64,000 nucleotides of DNA from Streptomyces akebiae. Lineage in GTDB: Bacteria > Actinomycetota > Actinomycetes > Streptomycetales > Streptomycetaceae. The position numbers and the translations under genes were made by a program. The DNA lies in contig NZ_CP080647.1 in NCBI RefSeq assembly GCF_019599145.1, forward strand, positions 3,782,001 through 3,846,000. Reading direction: 5' to 3'. This document shows positions 7,847 through 18,409 of the stretch, piece by piece; the stretch's first letter is position 1, and every line of letters begins with the position of its first letter. The notes under the pieces were generated by a model. It made no database searches, was not told where the DNA came from, and worked only from the letters and a program-made list of their open reading frames with translations.

Positions 7847-8815
7847 TCAGTCGTGGAGGAGGCGTCCTCTTCTGGAGAGCAGGAACTTCTTGAAGGCCGC
7901 CACCGGGGGTGTGTCCGGGTGGCCGTCGAGCCAGGCGACGCCGATTTCCCTGGCCGCTCTCGGGGCCGTGACCGTCAGTTCCACCACTCCCGGCCGGGGG
8001 ACGGCCGGGGGCGGGAGGAGAGCCACGCCGAGGCCCGCCGCCACCAGGCCCCGTAGTGTCTCCGCCTCCTCCCCCTCGAAGGCGATACGGGGTTTGAAGC
8101 CGGCCTCCTTGCAGAGGTCGTCGGTGATGCGGCGCATGCCGTAGCCGGGTTCGAGGGTGACGAAGGTTTCGTCGGCGGCCTCGGCGAGGCGGACGCGTTT
8201 GCGGGCGGCCAGGCGGTGGTCGGCGGGGACGACGAGGCGGAGCTTCTGTTCGTCGAGGCGGCGGGCCACCAGGTCGGGGGCGTCCGGGACGGGAGAGGTG
8301 AGGCAGAGGTCGAGTTCGCCGGCGCGGAGGCGTTCGAGCATGGCCTCGCCGTAGTTCTGGACCAGGCTGAAGCGGACGCGGGGGTGCTCGGCACGGAAGG
8401 CCTGGAGGAGGCCGGGCACCGTCTCGGCACCCATGGTGTGCAGGAAGCCGAAGGCGACCTTTCCCGTGGCGGCGTCGGCGTCGGCGCGGACCTCGTCGGC
8501 GGCGCGTTCGATCTCGGTGAGGGCGCGCTCGACGGAGGCGTGGAAGGTGCGGCCGGCGTGGGTGAGGGAGACCGTGCGCCCCCGGCGGGCGAACAGGTCG
8601 ACGCCCAGGTCCTGTTCCAGCCGGACCATCGCCCGCGACAGCGTCGACTGCGGGACCTGCATCTCCTGTGCGGCACGGGTGACGTGCTCGGTGCGGGCGA
8701 CCCCGGCGAAGTAGGCGAGGCGGGGGGCCAGGCGCAGGACGATGTCTTCGATGTGCTCGATGTCTTCTGTGTCACCGGACGGTGACAGCCGGGTCTCTGA
8801 CCTCTGCTGATGCAT
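7847..8815 (-). CDS. LysR-family transcriptional regulator
   Basis: 322 aa. The N-terminal winged helix-turn-helix (about 25-85) has the LysR pattern HVTRAAQEMQVPQSTLSRAM followed by LEQDLGVDLFARRGR; the C-terminal type-2 periplasmic-binding-like effector domain (~110-310) has VAFGFLHTMG and LVAAGLGVALLPPPAV. The start is uncertain: ATG 8815 chosen, ATG 8845 possible, neither with a good Shine-Dalgarno. It is divergent from the MFS transporter gene 66 bp away, the usual layout for a LysR protein controlling an exporter and itself. Inducer unknown. Confidence 0.88.
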   Translation of the reverse strand: MHQQRSETRLSPSGDTEDIEHIEDIVLRLAPRLAYFAGVARTEHVTRAAQEMQVPQSTLSRAMVRLEQDLGVDLFARRGRTVSLTHAGRTFHASVERALTEIERAADEVRADADAATGKVAFGFLHTMGAETVPGLLQAFRAEHPRVRFSLVQNYGEAMLERLRAGELDLCLTSPVPDAPDLVARRLDEQKLRLVVPADHRLAARKRVRLAEAADETFVTLEPGYGMRRITDDLCKEAGFKPRIAFEGEEAETLRGLVAAGLGVALLPPPAVPRPGVVELTVTAPRAAREIGVAWLDGHPDTPPVAAFKKFLLSRRGRLLHD

Positions 8816-8881
8816 CACGGGAACGATTATGGGGGTTCCATGCATTGGACGGATGAATGACGCCGTACGTAGTTTCGAGGC

Positions 8882-10177
8882 ATGCCTTCCGCGAGTACCG
8901 AGGCGTCCACCAGGGTGGGCGCCGGATCAGCCGTCATCTCCGCCAAGCCCTCCGACCCCGCCCCCCGCACCGTCGATTCCCGTGTGGCCCCGGGCGGGCC
9001 CGGCTACCGGCGGATGAGCCTCGCGCTGTTCCTCGCGGGTGTCGCGACCTTCGCTCTCCTGTACTCCACGCAGGCACTGCTGCCGCTGATCTCGGACGGT
9101 TTCGGAACGACGGCGAGCGCGGCCAGTTGGACGGTGTCGGCGGCGACGGGCGCGCTGGCGCTGTTCGTGCTGCCGATGAGCGCGCTGTCGGAGCGGTTCG
9201 GGCGGCGTACGGTGATGACCGCGTCGCTGGCGGTCGCGGTGACGGTCGGGCTGCTGATCCCCTTCGCGCCCTCGCTGGGGGCGCTGGTGGTGCTGCGGGC
9301 CGTGCAGGGTGCCGCGCTGGCCGGGGTGCCGGCCTCGGCGACCGCCTACCTCGCCGAGGAGGTGCGGCCCAAGGCGCTCATCACCGCGATCGGTCTCTTC
9401 GTCGCCGGCAACAGCGTCGGTGGCATGAGCGGTCGGGTCGTCACGGGGTGGATCGCCCAGGAGTGGGGCTGGCGGGTCGCGCTGGGCGTGCTCGGGGTGA
9501 TCGCGGTCGGGTGCGCGGTGGCCTTCCGGCTGCTGCTCCCCGCGCCGAAGCACTTCGTCGCCGGGTCGCTGCGGCCCCGGGTGCTGGGCCGTACGGTCCG
9601 GGCGCACCTCGCCGATCCGCTGCTGCGCCGGCTGTACGCGATCGGCGCGCTGTTCATGACGGTCTTCGGCGCCGTGTACACGGTGATCGGTTACCGGCTG
9701 GCCGACGCGCCCTTCTCCCTGCCGCAGGGGGTCATCGGGTCGATCTTCCTCGTGTACCTGGTGGGTACGGTGTCGGCGTCCACCGCCGGGACGCTGGTGG
9801 GGCGGCTGGGGCGTCGGGGCACGTTGTACCTGGCGGGCGGCACGACGACGGCCGGTCTGCTGGTCTCGCTCTCCGACTCGCTCCCGGTGGTCCTGCTCGG
9901 CCTCGTCCTCATCACCGCCGGCTTCTTCGCGGGACACGCCGCCGCGTCGTCGTCGGTGAGCCACACGGCGAAGGAGGGCCGGGCGCAGGCGTCGGCGCTG
10001 TACCAGTCGGCGTACTACGCGGGCTCCAGCGCGGGCAGCACGCTGGGGGCGGTGGCCTTCCACGCCGGCGGCTGGGGCGGCACGGTCGCCCTGGGGCTAC
10101 TGGCGGTGCTGGGCGTGGTGGGGATCACCGTGGTGGGGTCCCGCGCGGCTCGGCGGACGCCGGTGCCGGTGCGCTGA
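8882..10177 (+). CDS. MFS transporter, YnfM/arabinose-efflux-like
   Basis: 431 aa with about 12 hydrophobic segments after a 40-residue polar N-terminus. The MFS motif A region LSERFGRRTVM lies between TM2 and TM3, with a related loop LVGRLGRRGTLYLAGG in the second half, and a TM4/5 segment GLFVAGNSVGGMSGRVVTGW. This is most like drug:H+ antiporter-type exporters. Substrate not predictable; the divergent LysR gene is the likely regulator. Confidence 0.88.
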   Translation: MPSASTEASTRVGAGSAVISAKPSDPAPRTVDSRVAPGGPGYRRMSLALFLAGVATFALLYSTQALLPLISDGFGTTASAASWTVSAATGALALFVLPMSALSERFGRRTVMTASLAVAVTVGLLIPFAPSLGALVVLRAVQGAALAGVPASATAYLAEEVRPKALITAIGLFVAGNSVGGMSGRVVTGWIAQEWGWRVALGVLGVIAVGCAVAFRLLLPAPKHFVAGSLRPRVLGRTVRAHLADPLLRRLYAIGALFMTVFGAVYTVIGYRLADAPFSLPQGVIGSIFLVYLVGTVSASTAGTLVGRLGRRGTLYLAGGTTTAGLLVSLSDSLPVVLLGLVLITAGFFAGHAAASSSVSHTAKEGRAQASALYQSAYYAGSSAGSTLGAVAFHAGGWGGTVALGLLAVLGVVGITVVGSRAARRTPVPVR

Positions 10178-10340
10178 GCTCCGTCTCACCGCTCGCCCTG
10201 AAAGAGCACGCGGGGCGCTCACAACCTCTCTGACCTGCCCCTTCTTCTCTTCGCCAGGCCATTGTCAGTGGGCTGCGGTAGCTTCCGAGGTGGTGCGCAA
10301 GGGTGCGTGCGACGGAGTGAGCCACAGGGGTGGGTTGGCC

Positions 10341-11345
10341 ATGAGTGACGGTACGGCGACGGCGGAACTGGACGTCCGGCTGGAGAAACACCGGGTCGAG
10401 CTGACCGGGTACTGCTATCGGATGCTGGGGTCGTCCTTCGAGGCCGAGGACGCCGTTCAGGACACGATGATCAGGGCCTGGCGGAGTTACGAGAAGTTCG
10501 AGGGGCGATCCTCTCTGCGCTCGTGGCTCTACCGCATCGCCACGAACGTCTGCCTCGACATGCTGACCGCGGGGAACAAGCGGGCGCGGCCCATGGATCT
10601 CACCGACTCGACGCCCCTCGCGCAGGCCGCCCTCTCCCCCCGCCCCGACAACACCTGGCTGGAGCCGGTGCCGGACGCCCGGGTGCTGCCGACCACCGAC
10701 GATCCGGCGGAGGCCGCCGTGGCCAAGGAGTCCGTGCGGCTGGCGTTCGTCGCGGCGCTGCAGAAGCTGCCGTCCAAGCAGCGGGCGGTGCTCATCCTGC
10801 GTGAGGTGCTCGCGTGGAAGGCCAGCGAGGTCGCCGAGCTGCTCGACACGTCCGTCGCCTCGGTGAACAGCGCCCTCCAGCGAGCCCGGGCGACCCTCGC
10901 CGAGAGCGACGGGCAGATCGCGGCGGCCGATGTCTCCGACCCGCTCGACGACGACCAGCAGAAGCTGCTGGAGCGCTATGTGGCCGCCTTCGAGGGGTAC
11001 GACATGGCGGCGCTGACGGCCCTGCTGCACGAGGACGCGGTCATGACGATGCCGCCGTTCGACCTGTGGCTGACCGGCACCGGCGACATCACCGGGTTCA
11101 TGACCACGCTCGGCGCGCCCTGCGCCGGATCACACCTCGTCCCGGTCGCGGTCAACGGGCTGCCGGGCTTCGCGCAGTACAAGCCGGACCCGGAGAAGGG
11201 CGGCTTCAGCGCGTGGGCCGTGCAGGCGCTGGAGATCTCAGAGGGCCGGATCGCCGGATTCCACTGCTTCCTCGACACCGCCCGGTGGTTCCCCCTCTTC
11301 GACCTGCCCCTCCACCTCGAAGGCAAGCCCGACCAGGGCCAGTAG
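10341..11345 (+). CDS. ECF sigma factor with SnoaL-like C-terminal domain
   Basis: 334 aa. Sigma-2 (about 10-80): LTGYCYRMLGSSFEAEDAVQDTMIRAWRS (excerpt below 20 residues of note: GSSFEAEDAVQDTMIRAW). Sigma-4 (about 130-190): LPSKQRAVLILREVLAWKA and VASVNSALQRARATL. Residues ~205-330 form a SnoaL/NTF2-like domain (YDMAALTALLHEDAVMTMPP) as in SigG/SigJ-type ECFs, where this domain replaces an anti-sigma factor in controlling activity. ATG 10341 was preferred to an upstream in-frame GTG because family similarity begins just after it. The last 108 bp overlap the antisense STAS gene. Confidence 0.88.
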   Translation: MSDGTATAELDVRLEKHRVELTGYCYRMLGSSFEAEDAVQDTMIRAWRSYEKFEGRSSLRSWLYRIATNVCLDMLTAGNKRARPMDLTDSTPLAQAALSPRPDNTWLEPVPDARVLPTTDDPAEAAVAKESVRLAFVAALQKLPSKQRAVLILREVLAWKASEVAELLDTSVASVNSALQRARATLAESDGQIAAADVSDPLDDDQQKLLERYVAAFEGYDMAALTALLHEDAVMTMPPFDLWLTGTGDITGFMTTLGAPCAGSHLVPVAVNGLPGFAQYKPDPEKGGFSAWAVQALEISEGRIAGFHCFLDTARWFPLFDLPLHLEGKPDQGQ

Positions 11346-11624
11346 CGCGCGCAGCGCCGGGTCGGGGTCCCGCAGCCGTATCCGGCCCCCGGCCCGGCGG
11401 GCGGTGAGCTGCATGCGGGCCAGTACGTCGACGGCGGCCAGGCCGGGTGGGCCGATACCGGCGACATCGCACAGCACGATCCCGCCCCCGGTCCTGTCCA
11501 GTCGCGCTCGTACCTCGGCACAGAGCCGAGGCGTCTCGTCCCGGGTGACGGGGCCTGGCAGCACGAGTACGGCGGGTGTCGTCGCGTCCACGATCTGTAG
11601 ACCGGGCGAGGTCACGCAATTCAT
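11238..11624 (-). CDS. STAS-domain protein, anti-anti-sigma-like
   Basis: 128 aa, single STAS domain (about 8-105) with the alternating strand/helix pattern VLVLPGPVTRDETPRL, GGGIVLCDVAGIGPPGLAAV and RIRLRDPDPALRALLALVGL. The loop that in SpoIIAA-type antagonists holds the phosphorylated Ser/Thr (usually D-S-S/T-G) reads GIGPPGL, so the phospho-acceptor is missing. Its 3' end runs 108 bp into the 3' end of the convergent sigma-factor gene. The acidic tail (EVEGQVEEGEPP) is encoded entirely in the overlap. Role unknown; partner-switching with a kinase is unlikely without the Ser. Confidence 0.75.
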   Translation of the reverse strand: MNCVTSPGLQIVDATTPAVLVLPGPVTRDETPRLCAEVRARLDRTGGGIVLCDVAGIGPPGLAAVDVLARMQLTARRAGGRIRLRDPDPALRALLALVGLAFEVEGQVEEGEPPGGVEEAVESGDPAL

Positions 11625-11655
11625 CGGTGGCTGAGGACGCCCCGTACCGGCGAAC

Positions 11656-12252
11656 CTACTTGGTGGGGAACACGCTCGTATCCAGGGCGAACGCGAAGGG
11701 CTCGGGGAGTTCGATCGCGTCGCCGAACTTGCCCGCGCGCAGTACGCGGTAGACGTCGCCCTTCGGCTCGCCGTAGAGCGTCACCGTCGGACCGCCCGGC
11801 GCCCAGCTGTCGATGAGCAGGTACAGCGGTACTCCCGCCTGTGCGTAGCCCGCCGCCTTCTTGATCCGGTCGTTGCTCGCGTTGGACTTCGAGGTGATCT
11901 CTACGACCAGTTCGGCGGCGGCTGCGGGGATGTAGTTGCCGTCTCCTTCGGCGTACAGGGCGTCCCTGGGCGCCACAGCGAGGTCAGGAATGTAGAGCCC
12001 CGCACGAGACGGTACGGCCGCGCCCAGCGTCTGATAGATCCCCCAGTCTTCAGGGATCTCCCGATAGAGGCGACGCTGCACGCGGTCGGCAATGTCGTTG
12101 TGGGCGATGGACGGCGGTGGCGCCACGGTGACGATCCCCTCGATGATCTCCACCTTGCAGCCCTCGGGGGCGTCCGTCTCCTGCCGGATTCGGACGAGGT
12201 CGTCCCACTCGTGGCCACTGGCCGTCGCGTGGTCGACAGTGAGTGCGCTCAT
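11656..12252 (-). CDS. Uma2-family (DUF820) protein, restriction-endonuclease-like fold
   Basis: 198 aa. The Uma2 core shows EIIEGIVTVAPPPSIAHN, then the PD-(D/E)xK-like signature PDLAVAPRD and ELVVEITSKSNASNDRIKK. The acidic residues and Lys of the nuclease-like site are present. The family is abundant in Streptomyces and cyanobacteria; no cellular role is established. ATG 12252 has GGGAGA about 8 nt upstream. It lies 99 bp after deoA on the same strand, so read-through from the nucleoside operon is possible but a functional link is not implied. Confidence 0.82.
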   Translation of the reverse strand: MSALTVDHATASGHEWDDLVRIRQETDAPEGCKVEIIEGIVTVAPPPSIAHNDIADRVQRRLYREIPEDWGIYQTLGAAVPSRAGLYIPDLAVAPRDALYAEGDGNYIPAAAAELVVEITSKSNASNDRIKKAAGYAQAGVPLYLLIDSWAPGGPTVTLYGEPKGDVYRVLRAGKFGDAIELPEPFAFALDTSVFPTK

Positions 12253-12350
12253 GGCGGTTCTCTCCCATCGGTGCGTCACCGACTACAGCATGCCGAACGG
12301 GACCGGCGCCGGTCCACCGATCCCGTTCACCCGAATGGGAAAGATGCAGG

Positions 12351-13634
12351 TCAGGCGATGCGGTCCAGCACGATCGGGGTCGGCGTGTACGCCGTGCCCG
12401 GCGCCCCGATGTCGTACGAGCCCTCCACTGCCTGCAGGGCGTAGTCGAAGCGCTCAGGCGTGTCCGTGTGCAGGGTCAGCAGGGGCTGGCCCTCGGTGAC
12501 CGTGTCGCCGGGCTTGGCGTGCAGTTCGACGCCGGCGGCGGCCTGGACCGGGTCCTCCTTGCGGGCGCGTCCTGCGCCCAGGCGCCAGGCGGCGATGCCG
12601 ATGTCGTAGGCGTCGAGGCGGGTCAGGACTCCGGAGGCGGTCGCCTTCACCACGTGCTGCTCGCGCGAGGTCGGCAGCGGGGCGTCCGGGTCGCCGCCCT
12701 GAGCGGCGATCATGCGGCGCCAGGCGTCCATCGCCGAGCCGTCGGCCAGCGCCTTCGCCGGGTCGGCGTCCTTCACTCCGGCCGCGTCGAGCATCTCGCG
12801 GGCCAGGGCGAGGGTGAGTTCCACGACGTCCGCCGGGCCGCCGCCCGCCAGGACCTCGACCGACTCGCGGACTTCGAGGGCGTTGCCGGCGGTCAGGCCC
12901 AGGGGGGTCGACATGTCCGTCAGGAGGGCGACCGTCTTCACGCCGTGGTCGGTGCCGAGGCCCACCATCGTGGAGGCCAGCTCGCGGGCGTCCTCCAGCG
13001 TCTTCATGAAGGCGCCCGTGCCCACCTTCACGTCCAGGACCAGCGAGCCGGTCCCCTCGGCGATCTTCTTGGACATGATGGAGGAGGCGATCAGGGGAAT
13101 CGCCTCGACCGTGCCGGTGACGTCGCGCAGCGCGTACAGCTTCTTGTCCGCCGGGGCCAGGCCGTCGCCCGCCGCGCAGATGACCGCGCCGACCTCGTCC
13201 AGGACGTGCAGCATCTCCTCGTTGGAGAGGAGGGCGCGCCAGCCGGGGATGGACTCCAGCTTGTCCAGGGTGCCGCCGGTGTGGCCGAGGCCCCGGCCGG
13301 AGAGTTGCGGCACCGCGGCGCCGCAGGCCGCCACCAGCGGCGCCAGAGGCAGCGTGATCTTGTCGCCGACGCCGCCCGTGGAGTGCTTGTCGGCGGTGGG
13401 GCGGGACAGGGACGAGAAGTCCATGCGCTCACCGGAGGCGATCATCGCGGCCGTCCAGCGGGCGATCTCGCGGCGGTCCATGCCGTTGAGGAGGATCGCC
13501 ATGTTGAGGGCGGCCATCTGGTAGTCGGCGACCTCGCCGCGGGTGTACGCGTCGATGACCCAGTCGATCTGTTCGTCGCTGAGTTCGCCGCGGTCCCGCT
13601 TGGTGCGGATGACTGAGATGGCGTCCATGGCCAT
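12351..13634 (-). CDS. deoA: Thymidine phosphorylase
   Basis: Phosphorolysis of (deoxy)pyrimidine nucleosides to base plus (deoxy)ribose-1-phosphate; 427 aa, normal length. Signatures: glycosyltransferase family 3 N-domain with DYQMAALNMAILLNGM, phosphate and substrate loop KHSTGGVGDKITL, GRGLGHTGGTLDKLE (the family signature), and a C-terminal PYNP domain (TPIVLDRIA end). Last gene of the nucleoside uptake/salvage run, 69 bp after cdd with a hairpin between. Confidence 0.95.
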   Translation of the reverse strand: MAMDAISVIRTKRDRGELSDEQIDWVIDAYTRGEVADYQMAALNMAILLNGMDRREIARWTAAMIASGERMDFSSLSRPTADKHSTGGVGDKITLPLAPLVAACGAAVPQLSGRGLGHTGGTLDKLESIPGWRALLSNEEMLHVLDEVGAVICAAGDGLAPADKKLYALRDVTGTVEAIPLIASSIMSKKIAEGTGSLVLDVKVGTGAFMKTLEDARELASTMVGLGTDHGVKTVALLTDMSTPLGLTAGNALEVRESVEVLAGGGPADVVELTLALAREMLDAAGVKDADPAKALADGSAMDAWRRMIAAQGGDPDAPLPTSREQHVVKATASGVLTRLDAYDIGIAAWRLGAGRARKEDPVQAAAGVELHAKPGDTVTEGQPLLTLHTDTPERFDYALQAVEGSYDIGAPGTAYTPTPIVLDRIA

Positions 13635-13662
13635 GGCTGTCCTTCCGGAGTCTGGGAAGTGC

Positions 13663-13696
13663 GCGGCCCCTCCGACCGTTCGTCAGGAGGGGCCGC
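13663..13696. terminator. Intercistronic hairpin between cdd and deoA
   Basis: Perfect 11-bp stem GCGGCCCCTCC / GGAGGGGCCGC with a 12-nt loop. It lies just after the cdd stop and 29 bp before the deoA ATG, so it may partially attenuate deoA or stabilise the upstream mRNA rather than end the operon. Confidence 0.6.
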
Positions 13697-13703
13697 ACGG
13701 GAG

Positions 13704-14111
13704 TTACTTGGTGAGATGGCCCGGGCCGAAGGCCTGGGGCAGCATCTCCGAGAGGGGCAGGATTCCCGCCGGGGTCTCCAGCAGGAGGCCGGGGCCACCG
13801 AACTCGTACAACAGCTGCCGGCAGCGGCCGCAGGGCACGAGGATCTCGCCCTTGCCGTCGACGCAGGTGAAGTGCGTCAGCCGGCCGCCGCCCGTGCGCT
13901 GCAGTTCCGAGACCAGTCCGCACTCGGCGCACAGGCCGAGGCCGTACGAGGCGTTCTCGACGTTGCAGCCGGAGACCGTGCGACCGTCGTCGACACGGGC
14001 GGCCACGCCCACCGGGTAGCCCGAGTACGGGGCGTACGCGTGGGACATGGCGTCCCGCGCGAGCGCGCGCAGCTCGTCCCAGTCGGCCTCGGCCGGTGCG
14101 CCGGCGGTCAC
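13704..14111 (-). CDS. cdd: Cytidine deaminase
   Basis: Converts (deoxy)cytidine to (deoxy)uridine; small homotetrameric zinc form, 135 aa. The catalytic zinc motif reads CNVENASYGLGLCAE (Glu proton shuttle in NxE) with the paired CGRCRQLL, giving three Cys ligands as in Bacillus-type Cdd. ATG overlaps the upstream permease stop by 4 bp (ATGA), so it is translated with the transporter. Confidence 0.95.
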   Translation of the reverse strand: MTAGAPAEADWDELRALARDAMSHAYAPYSGYPVGVAARVDDGRTVSGCNVENASYGLGLCAECGLVSELQRTGGGRLTHFTCVDGKGEILVPCGRCRQLLYEFGGPGLLLETPAGILPLSEMLPQAFGPGHLTK

Positions 14112-15382
14112 TTGCCCTGGCCCTTGCGGTACGGCAGTCCGTCGGCCTTCGGCATCCGCAGCCGTTGGGCGGAGAGCGCGAGGACGACCAGGGTGATGAC
14201 GTACGGCGTGGCGGCGACGACCTGGTTCGGGACCTCGTTGGTGGTCGCGTACCAGGCGAAGACCAGGGCGCCGACGACGAAGGTGATCGCGGCGGCGACG
14301 TACTTCTTGCGCACGGCCTGCCAGATCGCGCCGATGACCAGCAGGAGGGCACCGAGGAGCAGGAGGGCGTGGACGTTCTCGGAGCCGCCGCGCAGGTTGA
14401 GGCTGTCGGTGTATCCGAAGAGGCCGGCGCCGAGGGCGAGGCCGCCCGGCATCCAGTTGCCGAAGATCATCGCCGCGAGACCGATGAAGCCGCGGCCGCT
14501 GGTCTGGCCCTCCAGGTAGAAGGGGTTGGCGACGATGGAGAGGAAGGCTCCACCGAGGCCGGCCAGACCGCCGGAGATGATCACGGCGAGGTACTTGTAC
14601 TTGTAGACGTTGACGCCGAGGGACTCGGCGGCGACCGGGTTCTCACCGCAGGAGCGCAGCCGCAGACCGAAGGCGCTGCGCCACAGGATCCACCAGGTGG
14701 CGGGGATCAGTGCGACGGCGACGAGGGTCAGCCACGAGACGTTGGTGACCAGACCGCCGAGCAGGCCGGCGAGGTCGGAGACGAAGAACCAGCCCTTGGA
14801 GTTGAGTTCGGTCAGCGCGTCCGACAGTCCCGGGATGGTGAAGTCACCGATGGACTCGACCGGCGGGGACTGCTTGGCCGAGCCGCCCTGGTGGCCCTCG
14901 AAGGCGAGGGGGGCCAGGTAGCGGGTGGCGCCGAGGGCGAGGATGTTGATGGCCACACCGGAGACGATGTGGTTGACGTTGAAGGTGACGGTGACGAAGG
15001 CGTGCAGCAGACCGCCGATCGCGCCGCCGGCGATGCCGACCAGGACGCCGGTCCACGGGCCGTACTGGAAGCCGGCCCAGGCACCGAACCAGGTGCCGAG
15101 GATCATCATGCCTTCGAGGCCGATGTTGACGACGCCCGCGCGCTCGGCCCACAGACCGCCGAGGCCGGCGAGGCCGATCGGGACGGCCAGCTCCAGCGCG
15201 GTGGACATCTGGCTGACGTTGGTGATGCCGTCCGCGCCGGTGATGATACGGACGATCGAGGTGAGTGCCAGGACGCCGGCGATGACCAGCAGCAGCACGG
15301 GCAGCGACATCTTGCGCCCGGTGGGGGCGGTCGGCTCCAGTGAGGGCTGGTTGAGGTCGGTCGCGGTGGTGCTCGTGGTCAT
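14108..15382 (-). CDS. Nucleoside ABC transporter, permease 2 (NupQ/YufQ-like)
   Basis: 424 aa inner-membrane permease of the BPD_transp_2 family. About 8-10 hydrophobic segments after a polar 25-residue N-terminus; signature GLWAERAGVVNIGLEGMM near residue 80, and the EAA-like loop GLRLRSCGENPVAAESLGV that contacts the ATPase. The ATG overlaps the permease-1 stop (ATGA). With the Bmp lipoproteins it fits the nucleoside (Bmp-Nup) uptake family rather than sugar uptake. Confidence 0.92.
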   Translation of the reverse strand: MTTSTTATDLNQPSLEPTAPTGRKMSLPVLLLVIAGVLALTSIVRIITGADGITNVSQMSTALELAVPIGLAGLGGLWAERAGVVNIGLEGMMILGTWFGAWAGFQYGPWTGVLVGIAGGAIGGLLHAFVTVTFNVNHIVSGVAINILALGATRYLAPLAFEGHQGGSAKQSPPVESIGDFTIPGLSDALTELNSKGWFFVSDLAGLLGGLVTNVSWLTLVAVALIPATWWILWRSAFGLRLRSCGENPVAAESLGVNVYKYKYLAVIISGGLAGLGGAFLSIVANPFYLEGQTSGRGFIGLAAMIFGNWMPGGLALGAGLFGYTDSLNLRGGSENVHALLLLGALLLVIGAIWQAVRKKYVAAAITFVVGALVFAWYATTNEVPNQVVAATPYVITLVVLALSAQRLRMPKADGLPYRKGQGK

Positions 15383-16514
15383 CGGCCCGACACCTCCTTC
15401 TTGACGTTGTTGTTGTCGGAGGCGTCCGCGCCGAGGACGTTCCCGGCGGCGAGTTCGGCGCCGACCCGGCGCTGCTGCCGGCGCAGGCCCCACTCGCGGA
15501 CGGTCTCGTAGGAGACGACGACCGAGAGCACGATCAGGCCCTGCATGATGACCGCGATCTCCTTGTCGTAGCCGTGGAAGTCCAGCTCGGGGGAGGCCTT
15601 GTCGAGCCAGGCCCACAGCAGGGCGGCGAAGGCGATGCCGACGGGGCTGTTACGGCCGAGGAGGGCGATGCCGATACCGAGGAAGCCGATACCGGTGGGG
15701 AAGTTGAGGCTGTAGGTGTGGGTGTCGCCGAGCAGGATCGGCAGGCCCGCGAGGCCCGCCACGCCGCCGGAGATCAGCATGGCGGTGAGGATCATGCGCT
15801 TGGGGTCGACACCGCTGGCCGCGGCGGCCGACTCCGAGGCGCCGGAGGCCCGCAGGTCGAAGCCGAAGCGGGTGCGGTTGATGACGATCCAGTAGCCGAC
15901 GCCGAGGAGGACGGCGAGGAGGACCAGGCCGTAGATCTCGCCGGCCTTGCCCATGTCGATGCCGGGCACCCAGCCCGACTCGGCCATCTCGCCGGTGGTG
16001 TTGTTGTTGCCGACCTTGACGCCGAAGACGTCCGGCAGCCAGAGGTAGCCGATGACGGAGGTCGCGATCGCGTTCAGCATGATCGAGGAGACGACCTCGC
16101 TGACGCCGCGGGTGACCTTGAGGACACCGACGATGGAGGCCCAGAACGCGCCGGTGCAGATCGCGGTGAGCATCAGCAGCGGGATCTGGAGGAACGCGGG
16201 CAGGTCGACGTGGGCGCCGACGATCGCGGTGATCATGGCACCGAGGAGGTACTGGCCGTCGACGCCGATGTTGAACAGGTTCATCCGGAAGCCGATGGCC
16301 ACCGCGAGGGCCGCGATGTAGTACAGCGAGGCCTGGTTGATGATCCGGACCTGGATGTCGGAGAACGAGGCCTGTTCGAACATGATCGTGAACGGCTCGA
16401 CCGGGTTCTTGCCGGACGCCAGCAGCACGATCGCGGTCAGTGCGAAGGCCACGGCGAGCGCGAGGACCGGTCCGGCCACCGCGAGGAGCACACGCTCCTT
16501 GTCGAACTTCTTCA

Positions 16515-16515
<1 letters not shown>
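15379..16515 (-). CDS. Nucleoside ABC transporter, permease 1 (NupP/YufP-like)
   Basis: 378 aa BPD_transp_2 permease. Starts MKKFDKERV, then a first membrane helix; family signature IGFRMNLFNIGVDGQYLLGA (~70-90) and cytoplasmic loop GFDLRASGASESAAAASGV. The start codon overlaps the ATPase stop (TGATG). It forms the channel with permease 2; the heterodimer and their single double-domain ATPase are typical for this family. Confidence 0.92.
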
Positions 16516-18125
<1,610 letters not shown>

Positions 18126-18202
18126 CGAGTCGTTGACCGCCGCGTCGGCCGGAGGGCTGCTGGACGCGTTGATGGCGCACTCTCCTGGGAAAGGGGGGTC
18201 GT

Positions 18203-18214
18203 CTACGCGCGTAG
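18203..18214. promoter_or_regulatory. Nucleoside-gene palindrome, site 2 (before the ATPase)
   Basis: Perfect palindrome CTACGCGCGTAG, identical to site 1, in the 195-bp gap between the bmp1 stop and the ABC ATPase. It suggests that the ATPase-permease-cdd-deoA unit has its own regulated promoter in addition to read-through from the lipoprotein gene. Confidence 0.65.
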
Positions 18215-18409
18215 CGCCCCTACGGCATCGAAATTGGGCGGCGACGCACCGGGACAACGGGGTACAGGGAGCGATACTCCCCGTGCCCCGTTGAGCGGAC
18301 GTAACCCCGCGGTTACCGGCGACTTCGGGAGGGTCTCGGTGGTGTCCGAGATCCCCCTCGGTCGCCCGGCTGGTCGTGGTGTGGCTGGGTCGGTCGGTCT
18401 CGACCTCGA

